A DNA stretch of 64,000 bases, taken from Methanolobus zinderi (lineage in GTDB: Archaea > Halobacteriota > Methanosarcinia > Methanosarcinales > Methanosarcinaceae). The stretch spans positions 434,001 through 498,000 of the forward strand of contig NZ_CP058215.1 of the NCBI RefSeq assembly GCF_013388255.1. The letters run 5' to 3'. The notes below the pieces were generated by a model. The model was not told the origin of the DNA. It worked only from the letters and a program-made list of their open reading frames with translations, and made no database searches. Numbering within the stretch: position 1 is the stretch's first letter; every line of letters begins with the position of its first letter. Below, one piece after another: positions 1 to 7,537 of this stretch. Made by a program: the position numbers and the translations under genes.

Positions 1-1715
1 AGCAGGGATTCTATATCTTTCAGTTTCCTGGTATTCACAACATCTTTGGGTTCAAGCCATGCGCGACGTGCCACATCCACCCCATATCTGATATTATTAA
101 AGTTATCAAGCCTGTGCGTGTCAGTGTTGATAGCCACTTTGATTCCCATTTCCTTTGCTATTCTTGCATGGGTATCGTTCAGGTCAAGGCGCTTTGGGGA
201 TGAATTAATCTCAAGTATCTTATCATTATCAAGGGCAGTCTGGAACACTTTTTCCAGGTCAAAATCATAGGCTCCCCTTTTCCCGAACTTCCTGCCTGTG
301 GGATGGGCAAGAATATCCACGTGTTCGTCCTCAAGGGCCGCAACCATGCGCTTTGTCATTGTTTTTTCCTGCTGCTCGAGACCTGCATGCACGGCGGCTA
401 TGACAATATCGAGATTTTCAAGCAAGCGGTTGCTGTAATCAAGTTTACCGTTGGATCTGATATCACATTCCGTACCGGAAAGGATTCTTATACCATCTAT
501 ATTCTCATCGGCCTTCTCAACCTCTCTTGCATGCTCCATGAGTCTCTTATCGGAGAGTCCGTTGGCTATTGCCGTGGATGGAGAATGGTCTGTAATTGCA
601 ATATATTCGTATCCTCTCTCACGGGCATCCAGGGCAAGCTCTTCAATAGTATTTTTCCCATCGCTCCAGGTTGAGTGGACATGAAGATCTCCTTTAATGT
701 CTCCTATCTCTATAAGTTCAGGCAGCCTGTTTTGCATGCCTGCCTCGATCTCTCCTCTGTCCTCCCGAAGTTCCGGTACAGGATAATCAATTCCCAGAAA
801 ATCGTATACCTGTTTTTCCTCCTCACATCTGATAGTGTCATCTGCTTCTGTATTGGTGAAACCGTATTCATTCAGAATGTAGCCTCTCTGGAGTGCAAGG
901 TACTGGAGGTGTCTGTTATGTTTCTTCGAGCCTGTGTAATATTGCAGGAATGAACCAAATGATTCCTCCGGTACTATACGCAGGTCGATCCTTACTTCTC
1001 CCCTGTAAACAACAGAGCAGAAATCATTATTCTTATCGATCACTTCTGTTATATCACTCAGGTTTGCAAAACAGTCAAGCGTTTCTTCAGGATTATCAGA
1101 GAGTGCAAGCAGGTTGATATCTCCCAACGTGTCCTTTCTTCTTCTGAGACTTCCTGCGTCAATAAGCTCTTTAATACAGGGGCATGCATTCAGCTCTTCT
1201 CTGATCAGCTCCACAATGGGGACTGCGGTTGCAAGTGGTGTTCTTTTCCTTTCACTGTTTTCAAGATAGCGTTGCACGGATCGCAGGATATTTTCTTCTT
1301 TGCCGGGTCCCATACGTGGCAGTCTGCGGATGCGGTGTTGCTCTGCAGCTTTCACAAGATCATCAACGGATGTGACATCAAGTCTTTCATAGAACAGCTT
1401 TGCAGTTTTCGGACCGATACCGGGGATGTCCAGAATATCAAGTATGCCCGGAGGGATATCTGCCACAGTTTCTTCGTATTCTCTGAAGGTGCCTGTATCC
1501 AGTATTTCGGCTACCTTTTCTTTAGTTGCCTGTCCCACGCCGGGTATTTTCGGGACACGGCCTTTTTGGTCATAATAGGCACTGAGTTCCTCATCAAGTG
1601 ATTTGATATTCCTTGCAGCTTTTTCGTAGGCTTTTATCCTGAAGGGATTCTCTCCCCTGAACTCCAGTAATGAGGCCATTTTTTTGAAGAATGCAGCGAC
1701 CTCAAAATTATTCAT
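1..1715 (-). CDS. polX: DNA polymerase/3'-5' exonuclease PolX (C-terminus cut by window edge)
   Basis: My own minus-strand translation gives 571 residues before the left edge, close to the usual PolX length of about 570-575, so only a few residues are missing. Two helix-hairpin-helix motifs (KIPGVGQAT near residue 56, DIPGIGPKTA near 96) are followed by the family X nucleotidyltransferase core (AGSLRRRKDTLGDINLL, residues about 187-203) and the third metal-site region VRIDLRIVP (D244). A PHP domain starts at GDLHVHSTWSDG (about 342) and carries the H-x-H and later NTDTH metal motifs. Family role: gap-filling repair synthesis plus PHP-dependent 3'-5' exonuclease. The second catalytic aspartate of the usual GDID is Asn here (N201). 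ATG 1715 gives a family-like N-terminus and has GGGA about 9 nt upstream; the in-frame ATG at 1724 is the alternative. Confidence 0.93.
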   Translation of the reverse strand, partial: MNNFEVAAFFKKMASLLEFRGENPFRIKAYEKAARNIKSLDEELSAYYDQKGRVPKIPGVGQATKEKVAEILDTGTFREYEETVADIPPGILDILDIPGIGPKTAKLFYERLDVTSVDDLVKAAEQHRIRRLPRMGPGKEENILRSVQRYLENSERKRTPLATAVPIVELIREELNACPCIKELIDAGSLRRRKDTLGDINLLALSDNPEETLDCFANLSDITEVIDKNNDFCSVVYRGEVRIDLRIVPEESFGSFLQYYTGSKKHNRHLQYLALQRGYILNEYGFTNTEADDTIRCEEEKQVYDFLGIDYPVPELREDRGEIEAGMQNRLPELIEIGDIKGDLHVHSTWSDGKNTIEELALDARERGYEYIAITDHSPSTAIANGLSDKRLMEHAREVEKADENIDGIRILSGTECDIRSNGKLDYSNRLLENLDIVIAAVHAGLEQQEKTMTKRMVAALEDEHVDILAHPTGRKFGKRGAYDFDLEKVFQTALDNDKILEINSSPKRLDLNDTHARIAKEMGIKVAINTDTHRLDNFNNIRYGVDVARRAWLEPKDVVNTRKLKDIESL

Positions 1716-1744
1716 TGCAACCATTCCCGATGAACTATTGTCTT

Positions 1745-2419
1745 TCAGGATTTTTTAGTCTTTTGTAGCTCAAGAGCTTTTTCAATGGTCTCTTTGTGTA
1801 TATCGGCAGACCTGTGGATCCCGCCCTGAATACCTCTTACAGCCCTGCAGGGATACTGCTGGATCAGCAGTCCCGCCTTTGAGGGAGCTTCCTCAACCTT
1901 TGTACCTATCAGTTTTTCAGCCATATGCCAGGTGCTTCCGCATGGTGCACCTCTTATGACATTAACGGCGGATATCCTGCCGTTCTCAGTCTTAACTTCA
2001 AGTTCGGGTCTTGCAAGCTTTGAGGTGAAATCCGAAATGGCTGGATTGTCAGAGAGCGTACAGCAGATCTCCTCAATCTCGATATGCATTCCGTACTTTT
2101 TTGCTATCTGCTCAAGCTCATGCACAGGAGCCTTTGCGGCTCCTCCCGGAACAATAAGTGATTTTACACCTGCCTTTCCTGCCAGGTGCGCGATACCAGC
2201 GGTAACGTCAGGATGCAGGGAATAGCTTATCAGAATATCGGATTTGAATACGGACTCATCCAGGTCTATGTTCTCAAGAAATTCTTCGGGTTCGTCGATA
2301 AACTCAGGAAGCTGTTCAGGAAGAGCTGCGGAAACAACATCAAGTTCTGTTTTTGAAAGAATTGTTTCGATAAGCCTTTTACCGTACTTTCCTCTTGTAA
2401 TGACTCCGATTGTGCTCAT
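1745..2419 (-). CDS. DUF166 family protein
   Basis: A 224-residue soluble protein that I place in the archaeal DUF166 family, from its N-terminal glycine-rich segment (GVITRGKYGKRL), the SLIVPGGAAK segment and clustered cysteines (EEICCTL, GAPCGSTW, QQYPCRAV). Some databases label DUF166 members thymidylate synthase; I know of no firm proof of that activity, and the sequence does not resemble ThyA or ThyX. Thymidylate kinase lies about 300 bp away on the other strand, which fits a dTMP link but proves nothing. The conserved cysteines could bind a metal or act as nucleophiles. The ATG at 2419 follows a GGGGAAAAGAT segment. The gene stops (TGA) 30 bp before the PolX start, so the two are probably co-transcribed. 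Confidence 0.75.
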   Translation of the reverse strand: MSTIGVITRGKYGKRLIETILSKTELDVVSAALPEQLPEFIDEPEEFLENIDLDESVFKSDILISYSLHPDVTAGIAHLAGKAGVKSLIVPGGAAKAPVHELEQIAKKYGMHIEIEEICCTLSDNPAISDFTSKLARPELEVKTENGRISAVNVIRGAPCGSTWHMAEKLIGTKVEEAPSKAGLLIQQYPCRAVRGIQGGIHRSADIHKETIEKALELQKTKKS

Positions 2420-2516
2420 GAAGATCTTTTCCCCGGGAGGGATTGTTCTGTTTATTTAAATATGCCTTGGCAGGATTTTTATATTAATAAATTGTATTTT
2501 ATTTGAGGAGAATAGT

Positions 2517-2645
2517 ATGGATCAGTGCAATATGTATAAAGTATACTTCAGGTGTAATGTTTGCGAACATACTTTTGAGGAAAACCCGGAACAATTCCCT
2601 ATAAGATGTTTCCAGTGCAGTTCTGAGAACGTTTCGCGCCTTTAA
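2517..2645 (+). CDS. 42-residue zinc-ribbon protein
   Basis: A very short gene with a good Shine-Dalgarno (GAGGAG, 2505-2510), an ATG start and a TAA stop. The protein is M-D-Q-C-N-M-Y-K-V-Y-F followed by two CxxC pairs (RCNVCE and RCFQCS) about 20 residues apart, as in a single zinc ribbon, and ends SSENVSRL. TATA-like sequence (TTTTTATATTAATAAA) lies just upstream. It sits between the divergent DUF166 gene and thymidylate kinase, 66 bp ahead of the latter. Function unknown; such mini zinc ribbons often serve as nucleic-acid or protein adaptors. The ribosome-binding site, spacing and paired cysteines make it a convincing gene despite its size. Confidence 0.8.
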   Translation: MDQCNMYKVYFRCNVCEHTFEENPEQFPIRCFQCSSENVSRL

Positions 2646-2711
2646 TTTCAAATCTTTAATATTACATTTATACACATAGGCTAAATATAATATTCTCTTT
2701 TTTAGTACTGC

Positions 2712-3323
2712 ATGTCATCAAAGGGAAAACTCATAACTCTGGAAGGTATCGACGGTTCAGGTAAATCCACGGTTGCAGGTCGTCTGGCTTCAAATCCCGA
2801 ATTTTCCGATTTTGTCTTTACAAGGGAACCCACCGGAAGCTGGATAGGCGAGGCTGTTGATCGTGCAATTCATTCGGACACGGACCATCTGGCAGAGCTT
2901 ATGCTTTTCGCCGCTGACCATGCGGAGCATATATCAAAACTGATCAGGCCGTCACTGGACAGTGGCAGGCATGTCATATCCGATCGCTACTCAGCAAGTC
3001 GCTATGCATACCAGGGGATGACACTTGCCGACAGATTTGATGACCCGCTGGACTGGGTACGCAATTTACACAGGGACTGGACAATAGAACCTGATCTTAC
3101 GATACTCTTCGACGTAGATCCCGGGACAGCGGTTGCAAGATGTGGCAGCAGAGGGGACAAGACCAAATTCGAGAAGATAGGTTTTCTGGAAGGTGTGCGT
3201 GCTAACTATCTGAGGCTTGCGAAAGAAAACCCTGATTCATTTGTTATAATTGATGCGGGGAAGAGTATAGATGAGACCGAAGCAGAGCTTATTGATATAA
3301 TACATTCTTTTTTGAAGCGCTGA
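2712..3323 (+). CDS. tmk: Thymidylate kinase
   Basis: 203 residues, the normal length for Tmk. It phosphorylates dTMP to dTDP with ATP in the cytosol. The P-loop EGIDGSGKST lies at residues 11-20, the dTMP-binding FTREPTGSWIG segment near 36 and the DRYSASRYAYQG motif near 95. The lid segment CGSRGDKTKFEK is charged. Start ATG 2712 has no strong Shine-Dalgarno; a TATA-like TTTATAC about 40 bp upstream suggests a short-leader or near-leaderless transcript. It follows the small zinc ribbon on the same strand but probably has its own promoter. Neighbourhood with the DUF166 gene hints at a dTMP supply locus (inference). Confidence 0.95.
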   Translation: MSSKGKLITLEGIDGSGKSTVAGRLASNPEFSDFVFTREPTGSWIGEAVDRAIHSDTDHLAELMLFAADHAEHISKLIRPSLDSGRHVISDRYSASRYAYQGMTLADRFDDPLDWVRNLHRDWTIEPDLTILFDVDPGTAVARCGSRGDKTKFEKIGFLEGVRANYLRLAKENPDSFVIIDAGKSIDETEAELIDIIHSFLKR

Positions 3324-3433
3324 CATGAAGTCTATTACCATCTATTATTATAAGCATCTTCTTATTTTTATGTATAAAAAGATTCTTAATATATGATCAA
3401 TATATTATGCCTAATTATAGTTATACGCAATTT

Positions 3434-3468
3434 CAATCTGTATTGATTGTTCCGGGTCGGGTCCGGAA
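3434..3468 (+). promoter_or_regulatory. Two adjacent hairpins upstream of the PAS kinase
   Basis: CAATC (3434-3438) pairs with GATTG (3445-3449), and directly next to it TTCCGG (3450-3455) pairs with CCGGAA (3463-3468) around a 7-nt loop. Both lie 23-57 bp before the kinase start, downstream of AT-rich promoter-like sequence near 3390, so they are probably in the 5' leader. They could shape translation or be a protein-binding site. No known riboswitch class is recognised. Confidence 0.3.
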
Positions 3469-3490
3469 TATATTTGGGCGTGGGTAATTG

Positions 3491-5707
3491 ATGATTGATT
3501 CATATATTGTACAGAATTCCCCGATAGGGATATTTGTTGTAGATAAAAATGACAGCTTTACAGTCTTTAACAGGTCAATGGAGTCGATCTGCGAAGTCTC
3601 GGCAGATGATATTATAGGAGGGGGCCTGGATCATGTATTTTCCGAACACTTTCCTGTCTGGGAGAATGAGCTCAAAGAACTTTTCCAGGAAGCAAAATCT
3701 TCCCTTGAGACGGTCGCAGAGGAGAATATTCCCTTTTCAGATCGGGGAAAGGAGCTGAATTTGAGTTCGGTGACATTTTTTCCGGTAGTTGATGACTCGG
3801 GATTCTATGATGGTATGGTGTGCTATGTGGGGGAGATCTGTGAAGAAGGTTTCAGGGAAAAAGGTTTACTGGATGAGATATCAGGTGCCAGTAAAGAGGT
3901 ATCTGTTGAAAAGGATATTCCTGTTGTCATTTTCAGGTGGTCTGCTGAAAAGGGAAGACCTGTGCTTTTCGTATCCGATAACATATCTCAGGTCGGTTAT
4001 ACAAAAGAAGAGCTGGAATCGGGGACTATAAAGTATATTGACATCGTACATCCGGAAGACAGGAAAATGCTGCTTGCGGATTTTGAGTCTTTTGAGACGA
4101 CCGACAGGGTCTACTTTTCTGATGATTACAGGCTTTTGAACAGGTCAGGGGATAGCTTCTGGGTAAACGAGATATCCCTGCTTAAAAAGAAAGATGACAG
4201 CTCTTTCATATATGATGGTATTGTGATTGACAAAACTGACAGGAAAAAGGCAGAGCTCTCCCTGAAAGACGAACGTGATCGCCTCGAGAGAATAAGTTCC
4301 GGCATGGGACTTGGTCTTGCGGTAATCTCGCGTGATTTCCGTACCATATGGGCCAACGATGTGCTCAGGGATATATTCGGGGATGTCGAGAACAAGTTAT
4401 GCTATGGGGCTTACAACAAAAGGTCAAAAGTTTGTGATGGGTGTGCCGTGAGGGAAGTTTTTGATAAGGGACTGGACAGGGTTGTAAGAGAACAGCAAGG
4501 CTTCGACAGGAATGGTAATCCAATGTGGTCGGAGATTATTGCAACACCAATAAAGGATAGTGATGGGAACATTACCGCCGCAATGCAGGTAGTTATACCT
4601 GTTACGAAAAGAAAAATGAGAGAACTGGAACTCAATGAGAACAGAGCAAGGATCGAAAGTATACTCCGATCGGCACCTGTGGGGATCGGAGTAATAAAAG
4701 ACGGAAAGTTCGAAGATATTAATGACAGGTGTTCCGAGATACTCGGTTACTCAGGGGAGGAGCTCACAGGCCGGAGCATACGTTCTCTTTTCGACATAGA
4801 TGATACCTACAGCGATGTGGAAGCTGTCCTGAAATCGGGGATAAAAGAAAACGGCGTGGGAACTATAGATACACAGGCAAAGAGGAAGGATGGCAGGATA
4901 ATAGATGTTGAGATCAGTGCCACCCCGATCTATCCGGAAAATCCTTCAAAAGCCATCAGCTTCACGGTTATGGATGTAACAGAGAGCAAGAAAAATGAGA
5001 GGGAACTTAAAAAACATACTCAGGAGCTCGAACAGCTTAATCGTCTCAAGGACCTTTTCTCTGATATTATTCGCCATGACCTCTTAAATCCTGCAGGAAC
5101 CATCAAGGGCTATACGGAAATACTGGAGGAGATGGAGGATGACGAGAACAAGCTTCATCTCTTAAAGATGATACAGGACAGTAATAAAAGACTCATCGAG
5201 CTTATTGAGAATGCTTCCAAATATGAGAAACTGAATTCTATTGATGAGATCGATTATTTCGACGAAGATCTTGTTGCTGTCTTTGAAGAAGTTGTCAGGG
5301 ACTTCGGGCAGGCTCTTGCAGACAAAAATATAGATGTTAATCTGTTTTCAGAAGGGCCCTGTGTCTATGCCGTAAATCCTCTGGTGAGTGAGGTTTTTGC
5401 TAACCTGCTGTCCAATGCCATCAAGTACGGTCCGGAAGGCGAAAGGATAGATATTGCTTTTCATGATAATGACAATACATGCAAAGTCACCATTAGCGAT
5501 CAGGGGGACGGTATCCTGGATGAGGATAAGTTATTTGTCTTCGATCGTTTTAAGCGTCTCGATAAAAAGGGTGTCAAGGGCACTGGTCTGGGACTTGCAA
5601 TCGTTAAGCGTATTATGGAACTTCATGGTGGAAGTTACGGGGTTGAGGACAACCCTGAAGGAAAAGGTAGTGTTTTCTGGGTCACATTCAGCAAAAGCTG
5701 CCTGTAA
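3491..5707 (+). CDS. Cytosolic multi-PAS sensor histidine kinase
   Basis: About 738 residues with no convincing membrane segment. Four PAS-type modules: about 4-110 (NSPIGIFVVDKNDSF), 145-250 (PAS_3-like, SDNISQVGYTKEEL), 270-380 and 385-500 (SAPVGIGVIKDGKF). Then a HisKA dimerisation helix with H529 (IIRHDLLNPAG) and an HATPase domain (NLLSNAIKYGPEGE, GTGLGLAIVKRI). The third PAS holds C304-x10-C315-x2-C318, a cysteine arrangement I associate with redox- or metal-sensing PAS domains. Expected role: autophosphorylation in response to a cytosolic signal; no partner response regulator is adjacent. ATG 3491 is preferred over the TTG immediately before it. The gene is monocistronic and converges on the small gene at 5719. 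Confidence 0.92.
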   Translation: MIDSYIVQNSPIGIFVVDKNDSFTVFNRSMESICEVSADDIIGGGLDHVFSEHFPVWENELKELFQEAKSSLETVAEENIPFSDRGKELNLSSVTFFPVVDDSGFYDGMVCYVGEICEEGFREKGLLDEISGASKEVSVEKDIPVVIFRWSAEKGRPVLFVSDNISQVGYTKEELESGTIKYIDIVHPEDRKMLLADFESFETTDRVYFSDDYRLLNRSGDSFWVNEISLLKKKDDSSFIYDGIVIDKTDRKKAELSLKDERDRLERISSGMGLGLAVISRDFRTIWANDVLRDIFGDVENKLCYGAYNKRSKVCDGCAVREVFDKGLDRVVREQQGFDRNGNPMWSEIIATPIKDSDGNITAAMQVVIPVTKRKMRELELNENRARIESILRSAPVGIGVIKDGKFEDINDRCSEILGYSGEELTGRSIRSLFDIDDTYSDVEAVLKSGIKENGVGTIDTQAKRKDGRIIDVEISATPIYPENPSKAISFTVMDVTESKKNERELKKHTQELEQLNRLKDLFSDIIRHDLLNPAGTIKGYTEILEEMEDDENKLHLLKMIQDSNKRLIELIENASKYEKLNSIDEIDYFDEDLVAVFEEVVRDFGQALADKNIDVNLFSEGPCVYAVNPLVSEVFANLLSNAIKYGPEGERIDIAFHDNDNTCKVTISDQGDGILDEDKLFVFDRFKRLDKKGVKGTGLGLAIVKRIMELHGGSYGVEDNPEGKGSVFWVTFSKSCL

Positions 5708-5718
5708 CCCGTATCAAC

Positions 5719-5952
5719 TCAGAGTTCGTTCTTATCGGCAAACTGGATAAGTGCCTCGCCAAGTGAACGTGCGTATTTTGGATTCAGGTTAAAGCGTCCT
5801 TTTTTCTGTCCGCCCCTCTCCTTTGCGATCTCTATGTATTCGTTCTCGTATCTCTCGCTTGAGGCAAGGCTTACTGTCAGGTACCAGCCTGCTCCCATCT
5901 TTATCTCTGCGTAACCTTCGCCTACTTCTATATTATCTTCTTTATCTGCCAT
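5719..5952 (-). CDS. Small conserved-looking protein of unknown function (77 aa)
   Basis: The protein is acidic at its N-terminus (MADKEDNIEVGEG), then has an alternating beta-strand-like core (GAGWYLTVSLASSERYENE) and ends in a helix (NPKYARSLGEALIQFADK). The layout faintly recalls PC4-like single-stranded nucleic-acid-binding modules, but I cannot establish that. GGTG precedes the ATG by about 5 nt. It lies 33 bp downstream of the HisA-like gene on the same strand, so the two are probably one operon. Codon use and a clean TGA stop support a real gene. Confidence 0.65.
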   Translation of the reverse strand: MADKEDNIEVGEGYAEIKMGAGWYLTVSLASSERYENEYIEIAKERGGQKKGRFNLNPKYARSLGEALIQFADKNEL

Positions 5953-5985
5953 ATTTACACCGTGATAACAGGATTATCAGTAAAT

Positions 5986-6693
5986 CTATTGTACCATTTC
6001 CGGGGGGATGGATCCGTTATGAAGTGCTGTTGCCACAAGGGCTCCTTTAATACCGATCCGCTCGAGTGTCTCAATATCCTCTTTATTGCGGACTCCCCCG
6101 CCAAGAAGCACATTGTGGTCTGAGATGGAAACTATTTTACTTAAGAATTGTGAATCCACACCACTTGACGTACCGACCCTGTCAAGGTCAAGTATTATTA
6201 TATCCTGCAGATCAAGATCATTGAGTATCCTCACGATCTCAAAGGGATCGTCCGGCATATCAGGGTCGCTGCTGAGTATCTTTCCATTTTTCTTATCAAT
6301 GCTTACCACCACGCGTCCGGGATGTGCGGCGGCTACTTCCCTGATAGTTTCAAGTGAGGCTGTTTCGGTTCCAAGTACCACTGTCTGCACGATCTCCAGG
6401 ATGTCATCCGTTTCTGACGGTGAGCTGATCCCGGGGTCCACCATGGTCCTGGATTTTTTGGCGATGTCTTCCATGACTTCGAAGTTCTTTTCCCTCTTGC
6501 CGATATCCTCAAGCAGGTTAAGATCGGCAATGTATACTTCACGGGGTTTTATAGTTTCAACTACCTTAATAGGATCCGAACTGTTGCATATGCGGCTGGA
6601 AAAGTGGATGGCCTTATATTCATGCCTGTTTCCACCCTGTGCGTGCACAACTGTCCTGTTAAAAATATCAAGAACTAAGAGGATACGAAACAT
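5986..6693 (-). CDS. HisA/HisF-related TIM-barrel protein
   Basis: About 235 residues, related to ProFAR isomerase (HisA) but outside the histidine pathway group (COG1411-like). Visible barrel features: RILLVLDIFNRTVVHA at the first strand, YIADLNLLEDIG, DPGISSP, the phosphate-binding LLGGGVRNKEDI near the C-terminus and GALVATALHNG at the last strand. Members occur near C1-cofactor genes; here it is divergent from mfnB, suggesting a role in methanofuran or methanopterin metabolism (inference). ATG 6693 matches the family N-terminus and leaves 44 bp to mfnB; ATG 6708 adds five residues. The stop is TAG, followed two codons later by an in-frame TGA. Confidence 0.8.
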   Translation of the reverse strand: MFRILLVLDIFNRTVVHAQGGNRHEYKAIHFSSRICNSSDPIKVVETIKPREVYIADLNLLEDIGKREKNFEVMEDIAKKSRTMVDPGISSPSETDDILEIVQTVVLGTETASLETIREVAAAHPGRVVVSIDKKNGKILSSDPDMPDDPFEIVRILNDLDLQDIIILDLDRVGTSSGVDSQFLSKIVSISDHNVLLGGGVRNKEDIETLERIGIKGALVATALHNGSIPPEMVQ

Positions 6694-6737
6694 ATTTAAT
6701 TCATACATATGTCATGCTATAAAAAAGAGGTTATACA

Positions 6738-7436
6738 ATGAAATTACTCGTCAGTCCCATTAGCCCTGAAGAGGCAATCGCAGCACACCAAGGTGGTGCT
6801 GACATTATTGATGTTAAAAACCCCAAAGAAGGCTCACTGGGTGCCAATTTTCCCTGGGTTATTAAGTCTGTGAAGGACGCTATTGATTCCCGCAAACCCA
6901 TCAGTGCGACCATCGGGGACTTCAACTTTAAGCCGGGTACCGCATCCCTTGCGGCCCTGGGTGCTGCCGTTGCCGGTGCGCACTACATCAAGGTTGGTCT
7001 CTATGATGTGCAGACAGAGGAACAGGCACTTGAGATGCTGACCAATATAACAAAGTCGGTCAAGGATCTGGATCCCGATAAGAAAGTTGTTGTATCAGGC
7101 TATTCCGATTACAAGAGGATCAATTCTATCTCCCTGCACCTGCTTCCGGCAATAGGTGCACAGGCAGGCGTGGATGTTGTAATGGTCGATACCGGTATCA
7201 AGGACGGTCGCTCAACCTTTGAGTTCATGGACGAAGATGAGCTCACCCGTTTCACAGGTGCCATCCGTGAGCAGGGCCTTGAATCCGCACTTGCAGGCAC
7301 GCTGAAGTTCGAGGACCTTCCGGTGCTCAGACGCATCAATCCCGATATTATCGGTGTGCGCGGCATGGTATGCGGAGGCGACAGGACTTCCTGCATTCAG
7401 GAAGAACTGGTTGTCAAGCTGAAAAATGAGATGTGA
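6738..7436 (+). CDS. mfnB: (5-formylfuran-3-yl)methyl phosphate synthase
   Basis: 232 residues, the standard MfnB length. MfnB makes 4-(hydroxymethyl)-2-furancarboxaldehyde phosphate from two glyceraldehyde-3-phosphate molecules, the first step to the furan ring of methanofuran. The N-terminus (KLLVSPISPEEAIAAHQGGA) is typical. The residues known from the Methanocaldococcus enzyme are visible: K27 in DVKNPKEGSLGA, the Schiff-base lysine, and K85 in HYIKVGLYD. GAGGT lies near the ATG, and TATA-like CTATAAAAAA sits only 10-20 bp upstream, so the leader must be very short. Divergent from the HisA-like gene across a compact shared promoter. Confidence 0.95.
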   Translation: MKLLVSPISPEEAIAAHQGGADIIDVKNPKEGSLGANFPWVIKSVKDAIDSRKPISATIGDFNFKPGTASLAALGAAVAGAHYIKVGLYDVQTEEQALEMLTNITKSVKDLDPDKKVVVSGYSDYKRINSISLHLLPAIGAQAGVDVVMVDTGIKDGRSTFEFMDEDELTRFTGAIREQGLESALAGTLKFEDLPVLRRINPDIIGVRGMVCGGDRTSCIQEELVVKLKNEM

Positions 7437-7537
7437 GCTGTTCTCATCTCGCCTTTTATTTTCCGGTATATTTTTTAATCCCGCCTGACCATTAATATTT
7501 TAGCAGATGCTTTATACTTCTACCGTGGTGATTCAAT

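Noticed and set aside
46-1601. Several plus-strand ORFs of 60-120 codons
   Set aside because: They are antisense shadows of the PolX gene, which reads continuously on the minus strand with recognisable domains.
1745-2419. Firm assignment of the DUF166 protein as thymidylate synthase
   Set aside because: The label exists in some annotations, but no ThyA or ThyX motifs are visible; proximity to tmk is not enough.
6086-6763. 225-codon plus-strand ORF
   Set aside because: Antisense shadow of the HisA-like gene; it would also run into the mfnB start.
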